Shown: in pieces, positions 1 through 9,396 of the stretch
How positions within the stretch are numbered: the stretch's first letter is position 1
Layout: each line of letters begins with the position of its first letter
Source of the DNA: Acidobacteriota bacterium
Lineage (GTDB): Bacteria > Acidobacteriota > Terriglobia > Versatilivoradales > Versatilivoraceae
Assembly (NCBI GenBank): GCA_026706225.1
Contig: JAPOZE010000278.1
Span: forward strand, 1 to 26,631
DNA: 26,631 bases
Direction of reading: 5' to 3'
The notes under the pieces: model-generated
Told to the model about the DNA's origin: nothing
What the model saw: only the letters and a program-made list of their open reading frames with translations
Databases searched by the model: none
Translations under genes and position numbers: made by a program

Positions 1-1
1 C

Positions 2-1363
2 GCCAGTGTTCTGAGCGCCATCACCTACCTGGGCGCGCCGCAGGTGGCCTACGAGGAGAATGCCGCTCTGGTTGTGGGGCTGCCGGCTATGCTGCTGGCC
101 GCACCGCTCGTTATCCTGCTGTTCTTCCCCATCTACCGCAGGCTCCAGGTCACCAGCATCTACGAGTACGTGGGCTTGCGCTTCGGAAGCCGATCCCGCT
201 ACGCGGCTTCCTTTTTCTCCATTCTGCAACTGCTGGGGTGGATGGGGATTGCCCTTTACGCGCCGGCGCTGGCGCTTTCGACGGTCACCGGCCTCGACCT
301 CTGGAGCGCGATCATTGTGATGGGCCTGGTAGCCACCGCCTACACCACCCTGGGCGGGATGGCGGCAGTGATCTGGACCGACGTCATACAGTTCCTGGTT
401 CTGGCCTTCGGGGCGGTCCTGATCACCTTTTCCCTGGTAGAGCGTGTGCCCGGTGGGATGGACCGGATCATGCAGATGGCTTCCGCCAACGACAAGCTGC
501 CCCTCCTGAACCTGACCTTCAGCTTCTCGGAAATCAACGGCCTGGCGGTGGTGATCTGCTATTTCATCATCGCCTTCGGCCAGTACGGCACGAGCCAGGT
601 GCCCGTTCAGCGGTTGCTCTCGATCAAGACCTTTGGAGGAATGGTCAAGGCGCAGATTCTGGATCACATTTTGGAAATCATCCTTCTGGCGCTTCTTTTC
701 TTCATCGGGTTGGGACTGTTCACATACTTCTCCCTGTTTCCGGAACGCCTGGCCGAAGGGATCGGCGGCGACAAGATTCTCCCGTTCTACATCATCCACG
801 CCCTGCCGGCAGGAATTTCAGGGCTGATCATCGCCGCCGTGTTCGCCGCCGCCATGTCCACCGTCGACTCCGGAATTCACTCCATGAGCACCCTGATCCT
901 GGTGGACTTCATCCAGCCCTTGAGAAAGAGCGCCCTGGATTCCCGCCGCAGTCTCCGGATCGCCCGCGGACTGACGGTGGGTCTGGGTCTGCTGGCCACC
1001 GCTTCCGGACTGCTGGTCTCTCAGATCGAGGGAATCCTCAAGGCGATCAGCATGGTCGGCGGCTACGTGGCCTCACCCGTCACCGCCCTGTTCCTCATGG
1101 GGATTCTGACCCGCAGGGGAAATTTCGGCGGTTGGCTGATCGCCACCTGCCTGGTCAGCATTCCCTCGCAGGTCTACATCCAGAACTATTCGGACACCCA
1201 CTGGATATTTTACGGGGCCCTCGCGATGGTCATCTGCCTGGCAGTCTCCTATCCTTTCAGCCTGATTTACGCCAAGGTGCGGCGCCTTCCGCCCGCCGAC
1301 CGGGAATACACCCTGTGGCGCCGCAAGACGGCTGCGGAAGTGCCCGGATTGCAGGAACCCTGA
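2..1363 (+). CDS. Sodium:solute symporter (SSS family), 5'-truncated
   Basis: The frame is open from base 2 to a TGA at 1361-1363, giving 453 residues with the start outside the window; the GTG at 44 is internal, because the residues before it (ending in a Leu-Gly-Ala-Pro stretch) read as SSS protein. Repeated long hydrophobic stretches (for example LLAAPLVILLFF, and the segments around 650-740 and 960-1030) indicate a multi-pass inner-membrane protein. The segment AAAMSTVDSGIHSMST (about 850-895) matches the transmembrane-8 region of SSS carriers, where Ser/Thr side chains form the conserved Na2 sodium site. The family imports sugars, amino acids, sialic acid or other small solutes with sodium. 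The substrate cannot be told from sequence. The gene lies 44 bases before a Tat-exported glycoside-hydrolase-like gene, which suggests uptake of a carbohydrate-like compound. Confidence 0.9.
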   Translation, partial: ASVLSAITYLGAPQVAYEENAALVVGLPAMLLAAPLVILLFFPIYRRLQVTSIYEYVGLRFGSRSRYAASFFSILQLLGWMGIALYAPALALSTVTGLDLWSAIIVMGLVATAYTTLGGMAAVIWTDVIQFLVLAFGAVLITFSLVERVPGGMDRIMQMASANDKLPLLNLTFSFSEINGLAVVICYFIIAFGQYGTSQVPVQRLLSIKTFGGMVKAQILDHILEIILLALLFFIGLGLFTYFSLFPERLAEGIGGDKILPFYIIHALPAGISGLIIAAVFAAAMSTVDSGIHSMSTLILVDFIQPLRKSALDSRRSLRIARGLTVGLGLLATASGLLVSQIEGILKAISMVGGYVASPVTALFLMGILTRRGNFGGWLIATCLVSIPSQVYIQNYSDTHWIFYGALAMVICLAVSYPFSLIYAKVRRLPPADREYTLWRRKTAAEVPGLQEP

Positions 1364-1407
1364 GGAGCCAGGCGACTCCGCCCTGGAGCAACCTTGAGGA
1401 GGACCCG

Positions 1408-3015
1408 ATGCAAACCAGAAGACAATTTCTCTCAACCTCGGCCACCGCCCTGAGCCTGGCAGGCGCCCAGGGCCTCAACCCGTCCCGCGCCGCCCCGGCG
1501 CAGGGCTCTCCCGGCAGCGGCAGGCGGCGCCGGCTGATCTACAACAACGACGGCGACGACAGCAACTCCCCCCTGGCCACCACCCCCGAGGGGTTTCTGG
1601 CCCAGCGGATGAAGACCTTGCCGGGCACCCACGTCGACAGCATCTACTACTGCGGATTCGTGACCCGGCCCCACTGGGAGACCTCCTATCCCATGGGGCC
1701 GGAGAACGATCCCATCCGGGTCACCGTGGATTTCGCCCGACAGCACGGCCTGGAGTGCGTCTTCTCCTTCCGCATGAACGACATCCACGACGCCTTCATC
1801 CCGGGACGACTCAACCCCTTCAAGCGTGGAAACCCCCAGTATCTGCTGGCAAGCTTCCCCGATCCGGACTCCTTTCAGCCCTTCCTGCGCTGGAATCGAA
1901 AGGAGGGCGAACATCCCCTGAGGCCGACCCGGGAAGCCTTCGGCGTCCGTTCCTCCGAGTGGTTCAGCTGGTGTGCGGTGGACTACGCCCATCCCCAGGT
2001 GCGCCAACGGTACCTGCAAGCGATCGAAGAAGCCTGCCGGCGCTACGACCTGGACGGAGTGGAGCTGGACTGGTGCCGCCACCCCTTCTTCTTCAAACCG
2101 GGAACCGAACGCCAGCACGTTCCCCTCCTGACCGACTTCGTGCGGACGGTGCGCCGCCGCCTGCGGGACATTTCAAGGCAAAAGGGCAAGGCCATCCAAC
2201 TGGCCATGCGCGTGGCCGACACGCCCGAGCTTTCCCTGAACAACGGCGTGGACGCCGCCTCCTGGATCCAGGAAGGCCTGGTGGACCTGCTGGTCGCCGG
2301 GGCGGGCTATGTCCCCTTCACCACCCCGGTCGAGACCTGGATCGACCTGGGCCATGCCGCCGGCATCCCGGTCTATCCCTGCCTGAGCGGCTCCACCCGG
2401 GCCTTCCAGGATGTTCGAGCGGCTCGGGCCGCGGCCCAGCGCTTCTGGTCGGCAGGAGCCGACGGCCTCTACTGGTTCAATCTCTTTGTGATGTCGGGCA
2501 TTCGCGGCGGCAGAGGAACTCCCGAGACCCACGACCCCCACCAGCAGCAGATCGCCGAGGAAACCGGAGAGGCCGCCGTACTGTCCCGCCTGGACAAGCT
2601 CTACACCGTCGACCGCACCCAGGAAGCCGGCTACATTGCCCACATCTGCCCTCGGGCGCCGCTGCCGGTGACCTTCTCGACCGCCTCGGGCTCCCAAGAG
2701 AAACGGATCCCCATCCCTGTCGGGGATGACTTGAAGGAAAGCGCCGCCGCCGGCTCTCACCCCAAGATGGAGTTGCGCATTGGCTGGTCGACGCCGATCC
2801 CGCCCGATCAGGCGGCCTTAGAGCTCAACGGGGTTCGGCTTGCCGCTGGTGAGGGCGTTCGACGGCCGGGCTCCGGAGGCAAAGCCTGGATGGATTGGAA
2901 GCTGCCCCCCGGGCGGATCCATCGGGGAACCAACGAGTTGACGGTCCGGGTCCAGCCCAACTGCCCGGTCGGCTTGACGCTGGAGGAGGTTCACCTGGCT
3001 CTCAGCTACGGCTAA
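1408..3015 (+). CDS. Tat-exported glycoside-hydrolase-like (GHL10-type) protein
   Basis: 535 residues. ATG at 1408 follows a GAGGA ribosome-binding site at 1396-1400. The N-terminus [19 protein letters not shown] is a twin-arginine signal, so export in folded form is expected. The middle (roughly residues 45-390) looks like a (beta/alpha)8 barrel: [10 protein letters not shown] followed by an Arg-His pair resembles the beta-4 end where glycoside-hydrolase-like families carry acidic catalytic residues, and an Asp-Gly-Leu-Tyr-Trp-Phe-Asn strand comes later. The last 130 residues look like a beta-sandwich. Family assignment (GHL10 / 'family 10-like' glycosylhydrolase) is from pattern recognition and the substrate is unknown. 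It probably shares a transcript with the symporter upstream. Its TAA stop (3013-3015) overlaps the stop of the convergent comM gene. Confidence 0.75.
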   Translation: MQTRRQFLSTSATALSLAGAQGLNPSRAAPAQGSPGSGRRRRLIYNNDGDDSNSPLATTPEGFLAQRMKTLPGTHVDSIYYCGFVTRPHWETSYPMGPENDPIRVTVDFARQHGLECVFSFRMNDIHDAFIPGRLNPFKRGNPQYLLASFPDPDSFQPFLRWNRKEGEHPLRPTREAFGVRSSEWFSWCAVDYAHPQVRQRYLQAIEEACRRYDLDGVELDWCRHPFFFKPGTERQHVPLLTDFVRTVRRRLRDISRQKGKAIQLAMRVADTPELSLNNGVDAASWIQEGLVDLLVAGAGYVPFTTPVETWIDLGHAAGIPVYPCLSGSTRAFQDVRAARAAAQRFWSAGADGLYWFNLFVMSGIRGGRGTPETHDPHQQQIAEETGEAAVLSRLDKLYTVDRTQEAGYIAHICPRAPLPVTFSTASGSQEKRIPIPVGDDLKESAAAGSHPKMELRIGWSTPIPPDQAALELNGVRLAAGEGVRRPGSGGKAWMDWKLPPGRIHRGTNELTVRVQPNCPVGLTLEEVHLALSYG

Positions 3016-4568
3016 GCCTGCTCGGCCGGCGCCGCTCCCATCCAGTAGTTCCGGTCCAGGTTGCGATACTGAATGGCCTCCGAGATGTGGTGGGGCCGTA
3101 TAGCCTCCGACTGATCCAGATCGGCAACGGTACGAGCCACCTTGAGGATTCGATCGTAGGCGCGGGCGCTGAAGCCCATTCGGGTCATGGCCCGCTCCAG
3201 ATGTCGCTGCGCCTCCCCTCCAATGTCGCAGAAACGGCGAATCAGGCGAGGCGTCATCTGGGCGTTGGAGTAGATCTCGGATCCGGCGAAACGCCGCTGT
3301 TGAATTTCCCGGGTGCGGGTAACTCGTCCCCGAATGTCCTGAGAGGGCTCCCCGCTGGTCCTGTCCGACAGCTCGGCGTAGGCCACCGGCGGGACATCGA
3401 TGTGGATGTCGATCCGGTCCAGCAGCGGGCCCGAGATACGGGCCACGTAGCGCTGGATGAGACTCGGAGTGCAGGAGCAGGCTCGGCCGGGATCGTTGTA
3501 GAAACCACAGGGACAGGGATTCATGGCTCCCACCAGGGTGAAGCGGGACGGAAAGGTCAGCGAGAGGGCGGCCCTTGCGATAGTCACTTCGCCGTCCTCC
3601 AGCGGCTGGCGCAACACCTCCAGGACGTTGCGTGCATACTCGGGAAGCTCATCCAGGAACAGGACCCCGTTATGGGCCAGGCTCACCTCTCCCGGCTTGG
3701 GCAGCGCTCCGCCGCCAATCAACCCGGCATCGGAAATGGTGTGGTGAGGAGCCCGAAAGGGTCGCCGGTTGATCAGTCCGGCGCCGTTTGCCAGGACGCC
3801 GCCGACCGAGTGAATCTTGGTGGTTTCAATCGCTTCCGCGAAAGTAAGCGGCGGAAGGATGGTGGGGATGCGCTTGGCCAGCATGGTCTTTCCGGACCCG
3901 GGAGGACCGATCATGATGAGGTTGTGCCCGCCGGCGGTCGCCACCTCCAGGGCCCGCTTGGCCGTGAGCTGCCCCTTGACGTCCCGGTAGTCCAGCGGGG
4001 ATCGGGGCTGGGCGGCCAGCAGCCGGCGGGGATCCACCTCGTCCGGCTGAAACTCCCGGGAGCCGTTGACCAGATCCACCACTTCCACCAGGTTGTTCAG
4101 ACCGAAGACCGACAGGCCGGCGACCACGGCGGCTTCCCGGGCATTCTCCGCGGGCAGGACCAGGTGGCGAATCCCATTCTGCCGGGCGGCCACGGCAATG
4201 GGAAGAGCTCCCCGGACCGGACGCAATCCGCCATCCAGTGAGAGCTCCCCCAGAAACAACCAGTCGCCGAGGTCCCGGCTCTGCAGCGTTCCCACCGTTC
4301 CCAGGATGCCCATGGCCATGGGAAGGTCGAAGGCCGCGCCTTCCTTCCTGACGCCGGCCGGCGCCAGGTTCACGGTTATGTTCCGAAAGGGGAAGTCCAG
4401 TCCGCAGTTCTTGACGGCCGAGCGGATCCGCTCCTTGCTCTCCTTGACCGCCGCATCCGGCAATCCCACCGTCAGGAAGTTGGCCTTTCCGGGGGAAACA
4501 TCCACCTCCACCTCGACCACGTAGGCATCGATCCCGAAAACGGCTGCACTCAGCGTTTTGAACAGCAT
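3012..4568 (-). CDS. comM: YifB/ComM family AAA+ ATPase (Mg-chelatase-like)
   Basis: 518 residues, close to the usual 500-510. I chose ATG at 4568 because [15 protein letters not shown] is the typical N-terminus and a strong GGAGGTGA site precedes it; the frame stays open further upstream but lacks family similarity there. Order of parts: an N-terminal Lon-protease-like fold (about 1-180), Walker A GPPGSGKT at 221-228, Walker [12 protein letters not shown] near 301-311, a cysteine cluster [10 protein letters not shown]...ACSC, then a C-terminal Mg-chelatase-type domain. In naturally transformable bacteria ComM is a hexameric helicase that promotes branch migration during recombination of incoming DNA. 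Many non-transformable bacteria also keep YifB, so competence is not proven. The gene stands alone, divergent from the next plus-strand gene. Confidence 0.95.
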   Translation of the reverse strand: MLFKTLSAAVFGIDAYVVEVEVDVSPGKANFLTVGLPDAAVKESKERIRSAVKNCGLDFPFRNITVNLAPAGVRKEGAAFDLPMAMGILGTVGTLQSRDLGDWLFLGELSLDGGLRPVRGALPIAVAARQNGIRHLVLPAENAREAAVVAGLSVFGLNNLVEVVDLVNGSREFQPDEVDPRRLLAAQPRSPLDYRDVKGQLTAKRALEVATAGGHNLIMIGPPGSGKTMLAKRIPTILPPLTFAEAIETTKIHSVGGVLANGAGLINRRPFRAPHHTISDAGLIGGGALPKPGEVSLAHNGVLFLDELPEYARNVLEVLRQPLEDGEVTIARAALSLTFPSRFTLVGAMNPCPCGFYNDPGRACSCTPSLIQRYVARISGPLLDRIDIHIDVPPVAYAELSDRTSGEPSQDIRGRVTRTREIQQRRFAGSEIYSNAQMTPRLIRRFCDIGGEAQRHLERAMTRMGFSARAYDRILKVARTVADLDQSEAIRPHHISEAIQYRNLDRNYWMGAAPAEQA

Positions 4569-4800
4569 CCTCACCTCCAGCCATCGCCGGCGGAAGCGGG
4601 CCGCCGGCCGGCGCGGGGACGCAGCTATACGCAACCTAACGCTTTGGCGATACGTGCGCGGGAAGACTGCGACCCGACTTGAATTGTGAGGGAGATGGGA
4701 ACGAGGGAGGGGCAACGGATCGGCGCCCAACCGGCGGCCGTCCGCTGAACTTCCGGATTATAGGCGATGAACCGAGGCCAGGCAACGGCCTGTTGTTCGA

Positions 4801-4809
4801 TGCTATACT
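4801..4809 (+). promoter_or_regulatory. Extended -10 promoter candidate for the 4846 gene
   Basis: TGCTATACT fits an extended -10 element (TG-N-TATACT) with transcription expected to begin near 4816, about 30 bases before the ATG at 4846. No good -35 hexamer is present at 16-18 bases, which is tolerated in extended -10 promoters. Prediction only. Confidence 0.4.
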
Positions 4810-4845
4810 TCCATTAGCAAACTTCGGACAAGGAACGACACACCC

Positions 4846-5961
4846 ATGACTCAAGCATCCCTCAAGATTGGGCTCTTGGTTTTGCTCACTCTCGCGCTCA
4901 CGGCGGGCCGGGCCGGGACCGCGCAAGCCAAGGCGCCTCTGACGGCGGAGCAGGTCGCCACCATCGTGACCGCTTCCAAGTTCGGAATCACGGTCGAGCG
5001 GGCGGTGGAGATGATTCGCGAGCGCGGGATCGGTTTCACGGTCACCGACGCCTTTCTGAAGCAGTTGGAAGCCCTGGAAGCCGACGCGGCCATTGTGAAC
5101 GTGGTGAAAGAGCTGGGAGGAAATCGCAAGACGACCGTCCAGCCGACCGCGGCTCCCGGCATCCTCCCCACTGAATCCGAGGGCGCCGAGAAGGCGCCGC
5201 CGCAACCTCCAGACGTGGATCTCCTTCCGCTCGGGACCGTGCCCACGGCCGAGAACTGGACGCAATTCCTGGAGTCGGTCAGAAACAGGGTGCTGAGATA
5301 CGCTCACTCCCTGCCGGATTTTGTCTGCAACCAGGGAACCCGGGCCTACCAGGCTTTCGGACGGAGAGGATGGACCCAGAGGGAAATCTATGAGGTCGAG
5401 GTGAGCTACTTTGACCAGTCACCCCACTACAGGCAGATCAGCAAATACCCTCTCTTCCGCGACGTGGGGGAATTCGGGCCCGTATTGACCGGAATATTCG
5501 CGCCTCAGTCCAAGGCGACCTTCAAGCTGCAGGGCCTGGAGAAAAAGCACGGACGCAACACGGCCAGAGTGTCCTTCCAGGTTCCCCGGGAAACCTCCCA
5601 GCGTCCCATACAAGTCAAGGGCGAGGGCATGGTTCCCTTCGGCTACCGCGGGCGTTTCTGGGTGGATCTGGAGACCCAGTCGGTGGTCCGGCTGGAGTCC
5701 AAATCCACCGACATGCCCCGGAGAGCCCCCATCACCGACGAGGAGCTGGTGCTCCGCTACAAGGAAGTGATGCTGGTGGACAAGCTGGTCTGGCTGCCCT
5801 CCGAGCTGCATGTCATCGTCAAGACCGACGCCATGGGCGATGGCGGGCTGAGCACCGGCGCTCTGAACGCCGGCGGAACTCCCAATTTCCAAACCGGCGA
5901 CAAGACCTCCCTGCGCTGGGTCAGCTTCTTCAGGAACTATCGCCCCTTCGAACCGGAATGA
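4846..5961 (+). CDS. Secreted protein of unknown function (acidobacterial type)
   Basis: 371 residues. The start MTQASLKIGLLVLLTLALTAG, ending near AQA-KAP, is a Sec signal peptide, so the protein is periplasmic or attached to the envelope. Residues about 33-85 form a small helical unit (AVEMIRERGIGFTVTDAFLKQLEALEADAAIV) that resembles a repeat often seen in acidobacterial proteins of unknown role. A Pro-rich linker follows. The remaining 240 residues begin with LPDFVCNQGTRAYQ and look beta-rich. Its FWVDLETQSVVRLES strand and the later WLPSEL segment are reminiscent of LolA/LppX-like lipoprotein-carrier folds, but this is only an impression. I do not recognise a catalytic motif. The next gene starts 6 bases after the stop. 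Confidence 0.75.
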   Translation: MTQASLKIGLLVLLTLALTAGRAGTAQAKAPLTAEQVATIVTASKFGITVERAVEMIRERGIGFTVTDAFLKQLEALEADAAIVNVVKELGGNRKTTVQPTAAPGILPTESEGAEKAPPQPPDVDLLPLGTVPTAENWTQFLESVRNRVLRYAHSLPDFVCNQGTRAYQAFGRRGWTQREIYEVEVSYFDQSPHYRQISKYPLFRDVGEFGPVLTGIFAPQSKATFKLQGLEKKHGRNTARVSFQVPRETSQRPIQVKGEGMVPFGYRGRFWVDLETQSVVRLESKSTDMPRRAPITDEELVLRYKEVMLVDKLVWLPSELHVIVKTDAMGDGGLSTGALNAGGTPNFQTGDKTSLRWVSFFRNYRPFEPE

Positions 5962-5967
5962 GCCTGA

Positions 5968-6264
5968 ATGACGAAAACGATGAGCATAAGGATGGATGAA
6001 GAGAATTACGAGTTCATCAGCGACCTCTCCATAGAGGAGAGGGACGATCTCTCAAAGACGGTCAGAGAGCTGGTATACAGGGGCCGCGTAATGCTCGGCG
6101 TGGAAAAATACAAAAATGGCGAAGTGTCTTTAGGCAGGGCGGCAGATCTTGCCGGAATACCAGTAGGTCGGATGATAGACGTTCTCGCCGAGTATGGGGT
6201 CAAGGCAAACCTCGAACAGGAAGATTACCTGGACAGCCTCAAGCACCTGAAAAGGGCGTGGTGA
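5968..6264 (+). CDS. UPF0175-like / ribbon-helix-helix small protein, putative orphan antitoxin
   Basis: 98 residues. MSIRMDEENYEFISDLSIEE with a following TVRELVYRGRVML reads as a ribbon-helix-helix-like start. EKYKNGEVSLGRAADLAGIPVGRMIDVLAEYGV is the hallmark helix-turn-helix of UPF0175 proteins. In many archaea and bacteria these sit next to PIN-type DUF3368 toxins and are regarded as antitoxins. Here no toxin gene is present: 61 bases follow and then the convergent TonB receptor gene ends. By my count 152 of 297 bases are G or C (51%), clearly lower than both neighbours, with many AGG, AGA and ATA codons, suggesting recent acquisition. ATG 5968 is chosen because of the RHH-like start; ATG 5980 is an alternative. 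Confidence 0.75.
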   Translation: MTKTMSIRMDEENYEFISDLSIEERDDLSKTVRELVYRGRVMLGVEKYKNGEVSLGRAADLAGIPVGRMIDVLAEYGVKANLEQEDYLDSLKHLKRAW

Positions 6265-6325
6265 CAATCTCCAATAACCGGAATTGACAATAAGGAACTA
6301 CCGGTAGAACCGTAGAGAACCCCGC

Positions 6326-9300
6326 TCAAAAGACGAAACGAATCCCAAACCGCGCCGAGATCGGATCCAGGAAGCGGTCCTGCTGCAGGAAGCGCGGGTC
6401 CCGGGTCGCGCCCTGGGAGGCCGCGATCGCCTGGTAGTCGTAGCCGTCCAGGACTTGCGAGACGGGGTCGCCCGGCTGCCACAGGGGAAGGGACTGGCGG
6501 TAGAGGCTCCGAAAGGTCCTCAAGGGCGTCTCTTGATTGAACAGGTTGATGACGTTGAGGTTGATCTCCACCGACCGGGTTTCATCCGAAAAGGGGTGGA
6601 AGCGCTGGACCAGCGAGAGGTCCGTCTGAGTCCAGGCCGGATTTCTGCCGTCGCTGCCCCGGTTGTCCACCATGACGTCCACGTGTTCCAGATCGACCGT
6701 CCGGCTGATCGGCGTTCCGCTCATGGCTCGGAAGAATCCTCCGACTTCCATGTCCCACGGCGTGACATAGGTCCAATGGAACTTGACCTGATGGGTTCTG
6801 TCGGTGCCCAGGGGTCCATCGATCAGGTTGCCTTGGGAGTCGTAGTTGAGAAACCAGAGATCGAAATCGCGATTGACGTTGGGACTGAGGCGCCCGTTCT
6901 CGTCGGAACTGCCCAGGCCGGAATAGAGGCCGCGAAGCCTGGAGTTCACGTAGGTGGCGTCCGCAAGCCAATTGTCTCGAAAGGACTTGCGCCAACGAAA
7001 CTCGAAGGCGTTGTAGGTCCTCTTCGGTCTGGGAGTGGCCGGAAAGCCGGCTTCGACAAACCGGTCGACCGAGAGGCCGCGTCCCGGATTGGTGATGTAG
7101 TAGGCTTCACCGGCCGGGGTCTGGCGGCCGACGTCTTCGATCGCCTGATCCAGGTTCTTGCGCGTGTAGCGGAACGAAACCACGTGGTCCGGGGCGGCTT
7201 CGTACTCGAATCCGGCCACGGTCCCCGTCATTCGCATGGGCTTGAGGTCGGGATCCAGATCCTCGAACGAGGGGATGCGCCAATTCCTGGTCTCGAGGTA
7301 GGTTCCCGGATAGTTCCCCTGGCCCGACAGCCCGCCGATGCGGGTCCAATCGAGCGTTGTGTCATCCATCAGGTAGTAGTGGCTCAACCACTTGAACCCG
7401 CCGAACGACCCCTGGGCCATTTCGAGTTTCATGGCGTCGTAGAACCATCCCCAACTGCCGAACAGCTTCAGCCTGGCGTTGCCCAGAACGTCGTAGGCCA
7501 GGCCGGCCCGAGGCGCGACCTTGTCGGGGAAGTTCCACTTGAACACCGCTCCGGAGAATCTCGGAAGATCGCTGAAGGAGGGAATCTCCTCGCGCTCGAA
7601 GCGCAGCCCCAGATTCAGCGTTAGCCCGCCGCCTGCCGTCCAGGCGTCCTGAACGAAGAGGGCATGCCGGTGGGTGCCGGCCTTGGCCACCACGCCGAAT
7701 GGCGTCCGCAGCTCGTAGTAGCCGCAGGGATCGAAGACATCGCCGTTGGGACCGGTACAGGCGCTGGTGCGAACGGTCCCGTCCACCATGTTGTAGGGTC
7801 GGGTGTAGTAGTAGAGCAGGTAGTCGAACGTGTAGGCATCGTTGACATCGTGGGCCAGCCCGTTGAACTGCCAGCCGAAACGCAGGTTGTGTTGGCCGGC
7901 CCCGCGGGTCACATGGCTTCCGCTCAGGGACAGGGTGCTCTTCTTCTGAAAATCCTGAGACGTTTTGAAGCTGGCGCCATGTCCGATGGTGGAAAAACCA
8001 CGGGGGCGGTACAAGGCGTCATCCGGCGAGTATCCGATCAGGCCGGGCGACTCGGGGAACCTGTGACGCACCTCGGCCGGGCCAAGCAATTGTTCGGTCT
8101 GGATGGCATTCAATCCCCAGCGGGCGTCCACCGCCAGGAACGGGCTGAAGGTGATCACGGCGGCTCCCGTGAGAGTGTAGCCGGGGTATTCGAAGCCCTC
8201 CTTGGCCCATTCGAAATCCGGGTTCGAAGTCCCGTCGAGATGGGGCAGTCCGCCCTTCCAGTTGAACCGGTCCGCCACCGCCGATGCCATGAACCTGACT
8301 TTCTCTGCGGGTTGGAAATCGATCTTGACCGGAATGCTGCGCAACCGGTCCTTGCGCTGATAACGCCCGGCTTCACCCGAGGTAAAGGTGACCGAGCGAT
8401 TCCGATTCCGCGCTTCCGACAGGAATCCTCCGAAGAACCAGACCCGGTCTCGCCAAAGAGGACCTCCCAAAGTGAAGCCGTATTCCTGCGTCACCTCCCC
8501 GTCTTCCGGATCGAAGACATATTCGGCCACGTCGACCGGCCGGGTCGGATCGAGCCTCAGGCGCTTCCTCGGCTTCCCCGCCAGTGCGCTTCCGCTACCG
8601 TACCAGAGGAGGCTGCCGTGAAATTCGTTGGAGCCGCTCCGGGTCCGGGCACTGAGCACGCCCCCCATGGCGCCGCCGAATTCCGCTTCGTATCCGGCGG
8701 TCTTCAACTGGAACTCCTCCACGGTTTCCACACGCAGCTTCTGGTTGTTCAGCCCGTTGTACATGCTGGTGGTATCGACCCCGTCCACGTAAAAGACGTT
8801 CTCGGCTCCGGAAGAACCATCGACAGAAATCCCCTGGACACTCTGTCCTCTATAGGCCACGTTTCCCGACAGGGCTTCGATGTTGACGCTCGGGGCGAAG
8901 CGGGCATAGTCGGTGAAGTCCCGCCCGCCGGCGGCGTTGGTCAGTCCCTCACCCCTATAGACCGAGGCTGCCTCGCTCTTGAAGGTGTCGATGGCGGCCC
9001 CGCCCGCCTCCACCACGATGGTGCTTTCGACGCGGCCGACCTCCAGGGCCATCTCGACCGAGTAACTCCGCCCGACCTGGACCACCACCGCTTCCTTCAC
9101 CGCGGTCCGGAATCCCGGGCAACGGGCAATCAGGGTGTAGGTCCCCGGTGGCAGGCTGTTGTTGACAATCAGTCCTCGATCATCGGAGAGGCCGAAGACC
9201 GGCCGAATCAGCGCCGAACCGCGGAATTCGACTTCGGCTCCGGGGATGAGGCCGCCGCTCGGGTCGATCAGGACGACACGGAGTCCCCCCACCTGCTGCT

Positions 9301-9373
9301 GCCCAACCAAGGGGACAGGCATGGCGGCCAGGCACACAACCATGCCGGCGACGATCCAATTTCTGTGGGACAT
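6326..9373 (-). CDS. TonB-dependent receptor, Oar-like, with carboxypeptidase-regulatory-like domain
   Basis: 1015 residues. ATG at 9373 opens a signal peptide (MSHRNWIVAGMVVCLAAMPVPLVG, cleavage near VGQQQ). Residues about 28-115 form a carboxypeptidase-regulatory-like beta-sandwich (LIDPSGGLIPGAEVEFRG ... LPPGTYTLIARCPGF). A plug domain follows to about residue 250, with YRGQSVQGISVDG and FYVDGVDTTSMYNGL, then GGVLSARTRSGSNEFHGSL, typical of acidobacterial and myxobacterial Oar-like receptors. The rest is a 22-strand-type beta barrel ending in FGIRFVF; a C-terminal Phe is the outer-membrane insertion signal. These proteins import large or scarce substrates using TonB energy or act in adhesion; the ligand is unknown. 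The start lies 23 bases after the ltaE stop, so the two may be co-transcribed. Confidence 0.93.
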   Translation of the reverse strand: MSHRNWIVAGMVVCLAAMPVPLVGQQQVGGLRVVLIDPSGGLIPGAEVEFRGSALIRPVFGLSDDRGLIVNNSLPPGTYTLIARCPGFRTAVKEAVVVQVGRSYSVEMALEVGRVESTIVVEAGGAAIDTFKSEAASVYRGEGLTNAAGGRDFTDYARFAPSVNIEALSGNVAYRGQSVQGISVDGSSGAENVFYVDGVDTTSMYNGLNNQKLRVETVEEFQLKTAGYEAEFGGAMGGVLSARTRSGSNEFHGSLLWYGSGSALAGKPRKRLRLDPTRPVDVAEYVFDPEDGEVTQEYGFTLGGPLWRDRVWFFGGFLSEARNRNRSVTFTSGEAGRYQRKDRLRSIPVKIDFQPAEKVRFMASAVADRFNWKGGLPHLDGTSNPDFEWAKEGFEYPGYTLTGAAVITFSPFLAVDARWGLNAIQTEQLLGPAEVRHRFPESPGLIGYSPDDALYRPRGFSTIGHGASFKTSQDFQKKSTLSLSGSHVTRGAGQHNLRFGWQFNGLAHDVNDAYTFDYLLYYYTRPYNMVDGTVRTSACTGPNGDVFDPCGYYELRTPFGVVAKAGTHRHALFVQDAWTAGGGLTLNLGLRFEREEIPSFSDLPRFSGAVFKWNFPDKVAPRAGLAYDVLGNARLKLFGSWGWFYDAMKLEMAQGSFGGFKWLSHYYLMDDTTLDWTRIGGLSGQGNYPGTYLETRNWRIPSFEDLDPDLKPMRMTGTVAGFEYEAAPDHVVSFRYTRKNLDQAIEDVGRQTPAGEAYYITNPGRGLSVDRFVEAGFPATPRPKRTYNAFEFRWRKSFRDNWLADATYVNSRLRGLYSGLGSSDENGRLSPNVNRDFDLWFLNYDSQGNLIDGPLGTDRTHQVKFHWTYVTPWDMEVGGFFRAMSGTPISRTVDLEHVDVMVDNRGSDGRNPAWTQTDLSLVQRFHPFSDETRSVEINLNVINLFNQETPLRTFRSLYRQSLPLWQPGDPVSQVLDGYDYQAIAASQGATRDPRFLQQDRFLDPISARFGIRFVF

Positions 9374-9396
9374 GAAGCCTCTGTGACCGGCTCGAT

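Noticed and set aside
238..3015. A very long plus-strand open frame running from within the symporter through to the glycosidase-like gene stop
   Set aside because: Before 1408 it is the +1-type shadow of the symporter with no domain pattern; the real start is the ATG at 1408 with its Tat signal and ribosome-binding site.
2895..4241. 448-codon plus-strand open frame opposite comM
   Set aside because: Antisense shadow of a clearly conserved AAA+ gene; composition typical of reversed high-GC coding DNA.
6265..6325. Possible toxin gene or promoter after the UPF0175-like gene (a TTGACA is present)
   Set aside because: Only 61 bases are available, no start or frame is found, and the TTGACA has no matching -10 or gene downstream.
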